From assembly GCA_013330385.1 (NCBI GenBank), contig DUIL01000150.1, forward strand, positions 1-5,273: a stretch of 5,273 nucleotides of DNA, in the 5' to 3' direction. Source of the DNA: Candidatus Thalassarchaeaceae archaeon (GTDB lineage Archaea; Thermoplasmatota; Poseidoniia; Poseidoniales; Thalassarchaeaceae). Below the pieces are notes generated by a model, which searched no databases, was not told the DNA's origin, and was given only the letters and a program-made list of their open reading frames with translations. The translations under genes were made by a program, and so were the position numbers. Shown here piece by piece: positions 1 to 5,171 of this stretch. Each line of letters begins with the position of its first letter. Position 1 is the stretch's first letter.

Positions 1-154
1 AGCACAAGATGTTTGACTGGATTGCCCGGTTTGATCGACATAGTTTCCAGCACTTGCATCATCACAGGATGTTTGGCCCGTATCGGCTTGATAGGTTCCA
101 ATAGCACAAGGTGTTTGACTGGATTGCCCGGTTTGATCGACATAGTTTCCAGCA
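1..154. repeat. Near-identical 52-bp direct repeat, period 102 bp
   Basis: Positions 1-52 and 103-154 match at 51 of 52 bases (A at 9, G at 111). The offset equals one 34-residue protein unit. The intervening 53-102 and the following 155-204 are clearly diverged, so only part of the unit is homogenised. Both copies encode a segment beginning AGNYVDQTGQSSQT. The repeat touches the left edge and may extend beyond it. Confidence 0.93.
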
Positions 155-720
155 TCAGCAAGTAAGCAAGAACTCTGGCCCCAATAGGGTTGATACTCGC
201 CAGAAGAACATCGTTTTTGGGAAATTGCTGCGGAGGAATCGACATAATTACCAGGGGACGCATCCTTACAATCTGCAAGTCCAAAGTCATCAGCGTATGT
301 GCCAGACAAACATTCCTCTTGAGTGATTGATCCTGCTTGACTAGTATGGTGGCCTGGATCTGTTTCGTAGCATAAACTGCGCCCGAATCCAGGTTGGTAC
401 TTACCAGGTTCACAGGGTGTCTGATTAGTTTGCCCTTCCAAAGGAACATAATTACCCGCATCGCTTGCTATACAAGATGTCTGACCGCTGTTAGGTTGGT
501 AGGTTCCTGCTGTACACAGTATTGGATTTACTGAACCATCATCAACGGTATAATGTCCAGCAGGTGCGTCAATACATCCAGTCTGCCCTGTCTGATTTTG
601 GAATGTCCCTGCGAGGCATTTAGTCATGCTAGAAGATGCATTCGAATCGGTGTAATACCCAGGGCTTGTATCAATGCAAGAATCCTGCCCTGAATTAGGT
701 TGATATGTGCCCATGGGACA
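1..720 (-). repeat. Array of exact 34-residue (102-bp) Cys-rich repeats
   Basis: Within the secreted protein the first cysteine of each unit falls at residues 492, 526, 560, 594, 628, 662, 696 and 730, a period of exactly 34. The second cysteine falls at 506, 540, 574, 608, 642, 676 and 710, always 14 after the first. The unit reads approximately C-xxG-x-Y-QP-xxGQ-xxC-xxx-xxG-x-Y followed by a GQ/Q-rich stretch. A shorter leading unit starts at C461, 31 residues before C492. The array continues past the left edge. It resembles GCC2/GCC3 (ephrin-receptor-like) repeats and probably forms a disulfide-stapled stalk. Confidence 0.9.
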
Positions 721-2193
721 TGGAATCTGTTCAGTCATGCCTTCATTTGGAGTATAATATCCAGGAGATGTTTCCACACATTCGTAATCCACTAGATATT
801 GTCCAGCAGGACATGTAGGAGGAGGGAACGGATAATCATCAAATATGTTCAAGATTCCATCATCATCGTGATCTCTCTCACCTAGTGCAGCATGAATGCC
901 GGCTGGTTCCAATAAATCAACATAAAGAGGAATATCACTATCTGTATCCCATCCATTGCCAAGTGAACCCTTTGCATATGCACCCCAACAGTAGACTGAA
1001 CCATTGGTTGTAATTGCGCAAGTATGTACGCGGCCTGCACTAATAGATGATACACCAATGCCACCGGGGAAGGTTACATTGGTTGGCGTAGTTCGATTAG
1101 TAGTCGTGTTGTCACCAATTTGACCATACTCATTATCACCCCAGCAAACAGCACTGTCAGCATCTAAAACCGCGCAAGCATGTTTGAGGCCGACATCAAC
1201 TGTGATAGCAGTTCGACCTTGAGGTAATTGTACTTGCCCAGAACTAGAAGGTTTGGATGTTGTTGTTCCATCGCCATGTTGGCCATCTTCATTAGAGCCC
1301 CAACAATATATGCTGCCATTTTTCAGTAAGCCGCAGGTGAAACTAGAACTGACTGATATTGACGCTAGTTCGCTATTAGGCGGAAGGACTGAAATTTGAT
1401 TGAAAGTGGTTTGATTGATCTGAGTACCATCACCCAATTGGCCGTCTTCATTCCACCCTGCGCAAACCCCAGAAGAGTCGTTTAGTATTACACAGGTTGA
1501 ATCCCAACCTGTTGCAATCGATATAGCATGCATGCCGGTAGGTAAGCCCGATTGAACAGGGGTACTGGCATCATCGTTGCCTCCATTACCCAATTGGCCC
1601 TCATAATTTTGGCCCCAACACCATACAGAATAATCGTCCATTATCGCACAGCTGTGATGACCCCCGTTGGCAACAGTCTTGGCCGTTCGTCCAGTTGGCA
1701 TAATCACCGAGTATGGTTCAGTGTTCCATGGCCAATTCCAACCATCTCCAACTTGACCATAGTAACCCTCACCCCAGCACTTTATGTTGGAGTCCATCAT
1801 CAATGCACAAGTGTGGTGGCTCAATCCAGTGCCGACTTCTTTTGCTAAGGCCGACCCACCATCATTTGCTAGAAGCACTGAAACTGGGTCCGCTCTATTG
1901 ACGGATTCTCCATTGCCTAATCTTCCCCATCCACCGTCACCCCAACACTTCATTCCATTGTTATCTAAAACCACACAGGTGTAGTTCCATGATGCCAAAA
2001 TTGTCGATGCAGAATATATTGAACCGGGTGCTGAACCGGGATAATTAAGGCCAGAATGAGAGTTTCGAGCATTGTTCTCATTAGGTAAATTATCTCTATC
2101 TTCAGTATTGGTCATTGCTGAAGCGGACATACCTAAAAGCAAAACAACTATTGAAATTGCAAACACATTACTCGTACTCGTACCTTGTTCCAT
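1..2193 (-). CDS. Large secreted RCC1-propeller / 34-residue Cys-repeat protein (3' end outside window)
   Basis: An uninterrupted minus-strand frame of 731 codons begins at ATG 2193 and runs off the left edge with no stop. An in-frame TGA lies a short way upstream and no other ATG lies between, so the start is well fixed. Residues 11-26 form a hydrophobic signal segment ending in ASA, a plausible signal peptidase site, so the protein is probably exported. Residues about 68-425 hold seven RCC1-type blades with CWG and GQLGDG-like motifs. Each blade has two cysteines exactly 10 residues apart (C73/C83, C129/C139, C182/C192, C234/C244, C287/C297, C340/C350, C392/C402), suggesting one disulfide per blade. 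Residues 440-455 are Asp-rich (DHDDDG...DDYP), resembling a thrombospondin type 3 calcium site. From C461 a Cys-rich repeat array begins, similar to GCC2/GCC3 ephrin-receptor-like repeats. Likely a cell-surface or secreted adhesion or binding protein; the ligand is unknown. Confidence 0.93.
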   Translation of the reverse strand, partial: MEQGTSTSNVFAISIVVLLLGMSASAMTNTEDRDNLPNENNARNSHSGLNYPGSAPGSIYSASTILASWNYTCVVLDNNGMKCWGDGGWGRLGNGESVNRADPVSVLLANDGGSALAKEVGTGLSHHTCALMMDSNIKCWGEGYYGQVGDGWNWPWNTEPYSVIMPTGRTAKTVANGGHHSCAIMDDYSVWCWGQNYEGQLGNGGNDDASTPVQSGLPTGMHAISIATGWDSTCVILNDSSGVCAGWNEDGQLGDGTQINQTTFNQISVLPPNSELASISVSSSFTCGLLKNGSIYCWGSNEDGQHGDGTTTSKPSSSGQVQLPQGRTAITVDVGLKHACAVLDADSAVCWGDNEYGQIGDNTTTNRTTPTNVTFPGGIGVSSISAGRVHTCAITTNGSVYCWGAYAKGSLGNGWDTDSDIPLYVDLLEPAGIHAALGERDHDDDGILNIFDDYPFPPPTCPAGQYLVDYECVETSPGYYTPNEGMTEQIPCPMGTYQPNSGQDSCIDTSPGYYTDSNASSSMTKCLAGTFQNQTGQTGCIDAPAGHYTVDDGSVNPILCTAGTYQPNSGQTSCIASDAGNYVPLEGQTNQTPCEPGKYQPGFGRSLCYETDPGHHTSQAGSITQEECLSGTYADDFGLADCKDASPGNYVDSSAAISQKRCSSGEYQPYWGQSSCLLADAGNYVDQTGQSSQTPCAIGTYQADTGQTSCDDASAGNYVDQTGQSSQTSCA
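919..1992 (-). repeat. Seven RCC1-type blades (beta-propeller domain)
   Basis: Seven units of about 52-56 residues each carry an (H/Y/F/S)-(T/S/A)-C-x-(L/I/V) strand and, 10 residues after that cysteine, a C-W-G motif followed by G-Q-x-G-(D/N). Seven blades is the number in the classical RCC1 propeller, so the fold is probably complete. Blade 4 is irregular: at residues 244-247 it reads CAGW instead of CWGx. Confidence 0.88.
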
Positions 2194-2216
2194 ATAGTCA
2201 GGACAATCTACTGCCC

Positions 2217-2222
2217 TAAATA
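2217..2222 (-). promoter_or_regulatory. Putative TATA box of the secreted-protein gene (leaderless arrangement)
   Basis: The minus strand reads TATTTA here, centred about 26 nt upstream of the ATG at 2193. That is the usual archaeal distance from TATA box to transcription start, so transcription would begin at or next to the ATG. No Shine-Dalgarno sequence precedes this ATG, which agrees with a leaderless mRNA. The assignment is inference from spacing and sequence only. Confidence 0.5.
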
Positions 2223-2235
2223 TGTTTCAACACCC

Positions 2236-2279
2236 AACATGTTCGGTTTTGCTATATGTATTTACGAACATGTTCGGTT
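2236..2279. promoter_or_regulatory. Tandem palindromic operator-like elements in the divergent promoter
   Basis: The 13-mer AACATGTTCGGTT occurs at 2236-2248 and again at 2267-2279 in the same orientation, 31 bp apart, close to three helical turns. Each copy contains the palindrome AACATGTT. In the second copy this extends to the 12-bp perfect palindrome CGAACATGTTCG (2265-2276). The pair lies between the two opposite TATA-like boxes, separated by an AT-rich spacer. This is the geometry expected for a dimeric regulator acting on both divergent genes; the regulator is not in the window. Confidence 0.6.
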
Positions 2280-2286
2280 CAACTAG

Positions 2287-2295
2287 TAAAATAAT
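2287..2295 (+). promoter_or_regulatory. Putative TATA box of the aminotransferase gene
   Basis: TAAAATAAT is centred near 2291. Counting 26 nt downstream places transcription start near 2317. That gives about 24 nt of leader before the TTG start at 2341, or about 7 nt before the out-of-frame ATG at 2324. The second operator-like palindrome ends 8 bp upstream. Confidence 0.45.
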
Positions 2296-2323
2296 GTAAG
2301 GCGTTGGTTGGTGTGATTTGGGT

Positions 2324-2359
2324 ATGAACATGATGATGTATTGGATACCAAACGGGTAG
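2324..2359 (+). other. Short ATG-rich ORF overlapping the aminotransferase start (uORF or frameshift trace)
   Basis: ATG codons at 2324, 2330, 2333 and 2336 share one frame and encode the 11-residue MNMMMYWIPNG before TAG at 2357. This frame overlaps the aminotransferase's TTG start in a different frame. No ATG or GTG in the aminotransferase frame lies between its upstream TGA (2314) and TTG 2341. It may be a translated leader ORF, or it may mark a small indel that moved the true ATG out of frame. Confidence 0.35.
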
Positions 2360-3660
2360 TTGTGACAGAGCCAAAGGGAGCCTCAAACTATGGTGAGGAT
2401 GCTGTATCTGGAGTAGTGGAATCTTTTCTTTCTGACAACTGCCCACCGATGGGAATTTACGAAACTCTGTACGCCTTCAGAGATTCATTTGGCAGCTTCA
2501 TGGGAACCGAAGGGACGCACCCTTGGTCGCAGGGTTTTCCTCTTACTACACAATTGGAAAAATTCGGTGGCCCTCCACTTCCATCTAGTATCGATGTTAC
2601 TTGGGAGGATCGTTTCTACCCGAAGGCTTGGGGTCATCCCGAATTACGTGAGGCAGTGGTGGATTACTACAATTCACAATACGGTTCGAAAATCACAACT
2701 GAAAATGTCATGATTTTCGCAGGAGGCAGGCCTGGAATTTACACAGTGATGGCTTTCCTAAAGGAACATGTCAAGGTGAGAATTGGGAACATCGAGTGGC
2801 CCGCTTATCTAGACATAATGGAGCAGACTAAAACCGAATACCAGATTGTTCCCTTCACGAAGGAAAACCACTTCCATCCAAGCAACTCAACCTACTTCGA
2901 CCGCTCCAATATCGACTCCGAGACTCGGCTAATGCCAGTCATTTCCAATCCACAGAATCCATCTGGACAAACTCGTTCATCAGATGAACTCAAAGAATTA
3001 ATCGAAATGGCCGAGCAACCCAATAACGGTATTTTGCTCGATGAAGCATACGAGATGTTCCATTCTCCTTCCGTAAGTGGTATCGAGTATGTGCAGGATC
3101 TTGACAATAGCAATGTGTTCATTTCAGGAGCATGCACAAAGGGCCTTCAGTCACCTGGAATCCGAATAGGCTGGATAATCGCTAGTAAGAAAAATATTGA
3201 GACAATGGCAAACTACTCGAGTTTCGGCATGGGTGGGGTTAGTCACCTATCACAGCACTATGCCGTAAAGCTGCTCAAGCCAGAGCGTGTAAAACAAGCA
3301 CGTAAGGCAATCGAGCAACACTACAAATGGCAACGAGAGCGATATGGCAAAGCCTTCGAAAAGATGGGATTGAAAGTCTACACAGGGAATGGAGGATTCT
3401 ACCATTGGCTAGAATTGCCAGAAGGCATGACCAGCGCTGAACTGAATAAGCGACTTTTCAAGCGTGGGGCAGCAATTCTGTGTGCTTCTGATTGTGACAT
3501 GGCACGACCGCATTCGAAGGATCCAACATACGAAACACCATACTCTCGATTCTTACGATTTTCCTTTGGACCTCTGCTACCGGAGACCTTTGATTCAGAC
3601 ATCCAACTTTTTGGTGAAGTGCTTGATGAATACAAACAAGATGCTGGAATCAATCAATAA
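2341..3660 (+). CDS. PLP-dependent aminotransferase, class I/II (fold type I)
   Basis: This 439-residue cytosolic enzyme probably transfers an amino group between an amino acid and a 2-oxo acid using pyridoxal phosphate. Visible family signatures in order: AGGRPG at 127-132 (cofactor phosphate region), NPQNPSG at 203-209 with the PLP-ring Asn at N206, LDEAY at 233-237 with D234 (pyridine nitrogen) and Y237, the Schiff-base lysine K267 in CTKGLQSPGIRIGW with phosphate-contacting R275, and the C-terminal substrate-carboxylate arginine, probably R406 in FLRFSFG. All essential residues are present and the length is normal. The specific substrate cannot be read from the sequence. The start is TTG 2341; the only other early in-frame candidate is GTG 2362. 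No clear Shine-Dalgarno precedes it. It is divergent from the secreted-protein gene and convergent, 23 bp away, with the cysteine dioxygenase gene, so cysteine sulfinate is one possible substrate (inference). Confidence 0.93.
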   Translation: MDTKRVVVTEPKGASNYGEDAVSGVVESFLSDNCPPMGIYETLYAFRDSFGSFMGTEGTHPWSQGFPLTTQLEKFGGPPLPSSIDVTWEDRFYPKAWGHPELREAVVDYYNSQYGSKITTENVMIFAGGRPGIYTVMAFLKEHVKVRIGNIEWPAYLDIMEQTKTEYQIVPFTKENHFHPSNSTYFDRSNIDSETRLMPVISNPQNPSGQTRSSDELKELIEMAEQPNNGILLDEAYEMFHSPSVSGIEYVQDLDNSNVFISGACTKGLQSPGIRIGWIIASKKNIETMANYSSFGMGGVSHLSQHYAVKLLKPERVKQARKAIEQHYKWQRERYGKAFEKMGLKVYTGNGGFYHWLELPEGMTSAELNKRLFKRGAAILCASDCDMARPHSKDPTYETPYSRFLRFSFGPLLPETFDSDIQLFGEVLDEYKQDAGINQ

Positions 3661-3677
3661 AATTCTATTTTGATGTG

Positions 3678-3694
3678 CGACCGCTACGCGGTCG
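3678..3694. terminator. Shared hairpin between convergent genes
   Basis: CGACCGC-TAC-GCGGTCG forms a perfect 7-bp stem with a 3-nt loop. The two left-most loop bases together with the adjacent stem base hold the TAG stop of the minus-strand dioxygenase gene (3684-3686). A T-rich stretch (3664-3671) lies on the aminotransferase side, and the minus strand meets a T-run just beyond the hairpin. It may therefore help terminate the minus-strand transcript. Plus-strand transcripts lack a T-run after the stem, so bidirectional function is doubtful. Confidence 0.45.
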
Positions 3695-4292
3695 ATTCGG
3701 AAGCCAGAGTGTAAACGCCGTAGGAATGCAAAGGCGGAGTGTACACATGGACATTTATCAGTTCGTGTTCCGTATCATTAGAAACACGGTGAATATCGGG
3801 TTCTTCAGCTGCACAGACTTCACCTGCCGAATAGGTTCGTGCATTGATAGGGACTGCAAAACCTTGTGAGTTGAGTTTGTAAATCGTCTCTGTAGAGACG
3901 CCCTCCACTATTCGGAAAGCACAGTCGGAACCAACATGATCGTGAATTGATGTTTCTTGACCTGGAGTCCAACAAATTGCGACGAGTTCGTAGAACTCGG
4001 TTTTCTTGATGATGTTTCGCTGATATCCTTCATCGGCATAGCCGATGCATTCCTTCAATGCTGCAGCATTGAAGTCATTTCCAACGAGATGCTCGGCAAG
4101 CTCAGACAATCCTGGGCGACGATCTATCGAATCTAGCCACTCGACCAGGCCTGAAAGGCCTGAACATTCTGAAAGCAGATTTTCTCGAACCTCTGGTTCG
4201 AGTGAAAACTGCACGACCATAGCCCTGAGATGAGGTATCGATTCATGACAGTTCCTGATTCGGTGCATAGCACCGATGAATACGAGATACAC
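3684..4292 (-). CDS. Cysteine dioxygenase, Arg-type (thiol dioxygenase, cupin fold)
   Basis: Converts L-cysteine and O2 to cysteine sulfinate with a non-heme Fe(II); cytosolic. The 202-residue product matches the cysteine dioxygenase type I family, about 200 residues in animals. Metal ligands are H117 and H119 (SIHDH) and H168 (HRV). R92 in YQRN, 25 residues before H117, corresponds to the carboxylate-binding Arg60 of mammalian enzymes. C124, five residues after H119, and Y184 in VYTPP correspond to the mammalian Cys93-Tyr157 crosslink pair. H182 matches mammalian His155, while mammalian Ser153 is replaced by N180. The start is uncertain: GTG 4292, ATG 4268 (residue 9) or ATG 4220 (residue 25), none with a strong Shine-Dalgarno. 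The gene is convergent with the aminotransferase and divergent from the membrane-protein gene. Its DNA carries an exceptional density of short inverted repeats, annotated separately. Confidence 0.92.
   Translation of the reverse strand: MYLVFIGAMHRIRNCHESIPHLRAMVVQFSLEPEVRENLLSECSGLSGLVEWLDSIDRRPGLSELAEHLVGNDFNAAALKECIGYADEGYQRNIIKKTEFYELVAICWTPGQETSIHDHVGSDCAFRIVEGVSTETIYKLNSQGFAVPINARTYSAGEVCAAEEPDIHRVSNDTEHELINVHVYTPPLHSYGVYTLASESTA
3885..4276. repeat. Cluster of short perfect inverted repeats inside the dioxygenase gene
   Basis: Six perfect hairpins lie within the coding sequence: CGTCTCT-GT-AGAGACG (3885-3900), CGAGTTC-GTA-GAACTCG (3983-3999), CATCGGC-ATA-GCCGATG (4031-4047), CAGGCCT-GAA-AGGCCTG (4146-4162), CTCGAACC-TCT-GGTTCGAG (4184-4202) and TCGGTGC-ATA-GCACCGA (4260-4276). 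A seventh of the same form covers the stop codon (3678-3694). The arm sequences are unrelated, so these are not copies of one element. The loops fall in different codon phases, so the protein sequence does not explain them. Confidence 0.9.
4053..4074. repeat. 22-bp perfect palindrome in the dioxygenase gene
   Basis: The half-site CTTCAATGCTG is followed directly by its exact reverse complement, with no spacer. It lies in codons for residues about 73-80 (DFNAAALK region), six bases after another perfect inverted repeat. It could form a cruciform or RNA hairpin, or bind a dimeric protein. No function is evident. Confidence 0.93.
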
Positions 4293-4388
4293 TCGATGAA
4301 GTGTGAGTTATTAGGTGTGGAATACAACACCGGCATTCGGAAAAATGTCCTAAAATTGGGCTCTATTTCCGGTTTACGTCAGTTTTCA

Positions 4389-4396
4389 TTATATAG
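4389..4396 (+). promoter_or_regulatory. Putative TATA box of the membrane-protein gene
   Basis: TTATATAG is centred near 4392. Transcription start would fall near 4419, giving a leader of about 25 nt that includes the Shine-Dalgarno sequence. Of the TATA-like elements in this window it is the closest to the archaeal consensus. Confidence 0.55.
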
Positions 4397-4430
4397 TCAC
4401 CGAATAGCGCGAGAACGCTCACTAAGGTGA

Positions 4431-4435
4431 GGAGG
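4431..4435 (+). promoter_or_regulatory. Strong Shine-Dalgarno site for the MIP-like gene
   Basis: GGAGG lies 8 nt before ATG 4444, preceded by a second partial match, GGTGA (4426-4430). It fixes the start codon. It is the only clear Shine-Dalgarno site among the four gene starts seen here. Confidence 0.8.
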
Positions 4436-4443
4436 AATAAAAA

Positions 4444-5079
4444 ATGGATACAAAAAGTTTGATGAACGAAATGGGCGGAGCATTCGCCGTAACTTGGTTG
4501 GTGTTTGGTGTTACCACTGCAGGCGCAGATGGCCTCGGTGTTAGTGGCCTAGGACTAGCCACACTTGGTGGAATGTTTGCTATGGGAATAGCCTGGATGG
4601 CTTTCAATGGAGCGCACATCCTGCCACCTGTGACCTGGATGAACATAATGACGAGTGACATGAGTGACCAAGACATGTGGATGAACAATGGATTGAAGTT
4701 AGTCATGCAGATAGTTGGAGCTGCTGTAGCTCTTGTACTGATGGCAGAAGTGCTAGAAGTAGAAGGTATGGTTGATTATGCAACTGCTTACCCTGATGGG
4801 CAAGATGCATGGGCATTTGACGCAATGTCGGTTGCTGGTCTAGTTGCTGCTGGTGCGGTACTAGGTCACATCAACAGTAAGGTGGACAATGATTGGGCAA
4901 TGCCTATTGCTGTAATGGCAATGGCTGGACTAGTCAACTTCGAGTCCGCTGCAGACATGGCTTCAATGGTCATGAATGACACTGGTGATGCAATGGCTGT
5001 TGCTCTACCATGGTTATTAGATGGTGCATTCGTTGGTGCTGGTGCCTTTGTTGGTGGCTGGATCGACGAAAACCTCTGA
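4444..5079 (+). CDS. Divergent MIP/aquaporin-like six-helix membrane protein lacking NPA motifs
   Basis: This 211-residue integral membrane protein has about six hydrophobic segments (roughly 11-27, 36-55, 84-107, 124-142, 149-165 and 186-206). The MIP family layout is recognisable: a Glu-containing first helix (EMGGAF, 9-14), then NGAHILPPVT (55-64), which aligns with the family's SGAHxNPAVT, and a Gly/Ala-rich last helix. Both signatures are altered: the first NPA is LPP (60-62), and the second half-motif appears as SAADMAS (168-174). There is no arginine in the whole protein, so the aromatic/arginine filter residue is absent. The product has 22 methionines and about 22 acidic residues against three lysines, so it is strongly acidic. 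It is slightly shorter than typical MIPs (about 230-270). Water or solute transport in the usual way is doubtful. It might conduct another solute or be a derived non-channel relative. An unrelated six-helix protein remains possible. Confidence 0.75.
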   Translation: MDTKSLMNEMGGAFAVTWLVFGVTTAGADGLGVSGLGLATLGGMFAMGIAWMAFNGAHILPPVTWMNIMTSDMSDQDMWMNNGLKLVMQIVGAAVALVLMAEVLEVEGMVDYATAYPDGQDAWAFDAMSVAGLVAAGAVLGHINSKVDNDWAMPIAVMAMAGLVNFESAADMASMVMNDTGDAMAVALPWLLDGAFVGAGAFVGGWIDENL

Positions 5080-5089
5080 TCACAATATA

Positions 5090-5113
5090 TCAGAATAATT
5101 TGTTTTAATCTGA
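5090..5113 (+). terminator. Weak AT-rich hairpin after the MIP-like gene
   Basis: TCAGA (5090-5094) pairs with TCTGA (5109-5113). Past one A/A mismatch, TAA (5096-5098) pairs with TTA (5105-5107). A TTTT run lies within the element. It may assist 3'-end formation 11 nt after the stop, but it is weak. Confidence 0.3.
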
Positions 5114-5125
5114 ATTACGTAAGGC

Positions 5126-5153
5126 AGACTGGGGGACTTCGGTCGCCCAGTCT
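5126..5153. terminator. UUCG-tetraloop hairpin downstream of the MIP-like gene
   Basis: AGACTGGG (5126-5133) pairs with CCCAGTCT (5146-5153). After one G/G mismatch, GAC (5135-5137) and GTC (5142-5144) close a TTCG loop. As plus-strand RNA this is a C(UUCG)G tetraloop, one of the most stable RNA loops known. It lies 46 nt past the stop codon. It has no T-run directly after it, so it may protect or process the 3' end rather than terminate. Confidence 0.6.
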
Positions 5154-5171
5154 CGCCGATTCTCAAAACCC

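Noticed and set aside
1..154. Direct repeats as phage attachment or transposon target sites
   Set aside because: The offset is exactly one 34-codon protein repeat unit and the frame continues through both copies, so this is internal gene repetition.
1552..1984. Overlapping plus-strand open frames (98, 62 and 66 codons)
   Set aside because: They lie antisense to the RCC1 blades, whose frame is clearly coding with periodic motifs. Their translations show no domain features.
2251..2264. AT-rich GCTATATGTATTTA as the main promoter box
   Set aside because: It lies between the two operator-like elements and sits too far from either start codon compared with the better placed boxes at 2217-2222 and 2287-2295. 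A minor role cannot be excluded.
4184..4202. GGTTCGAG resembling a tRNA T-loop
   Set aside because: It is the arm of a simple inverted repeat inside coding sequence. No acceptor, D or anticodon stems can be built around it.
3678..4276. CRISPR array or dispersed palindromic element (such as REP/RPE)
   Set aside because: The inverted repeats do not share sequence with one another and are not evenly spaced, so they are neither CRISPR repeats nor copies of one mobile element.
4289..4304. ACACT-CGATGA-AGTGT hairpin over the GTG start of the dioxygenase
   Set aside because: A 5-bp stem is within chance expectation and the true start codon is uncertain, so no regulatory claim is made.
4133..4336. 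67-codon minus-strand frame overlapping the 5' part of the dioxygenase gene
   Set aside because: It has no recognisable features and conflicts with the well-supported dioxygenase frame.
4422..4706. 94-codon minus-strand frame antisense to the MIP-like gene
   Set aside because: The plus frame has a strong Shine-Dalgarno site, a TATA-like box and membrane helices. The antisense product is Pro/Ala-rich, as expected for a shadow of Gly/Ala codons.
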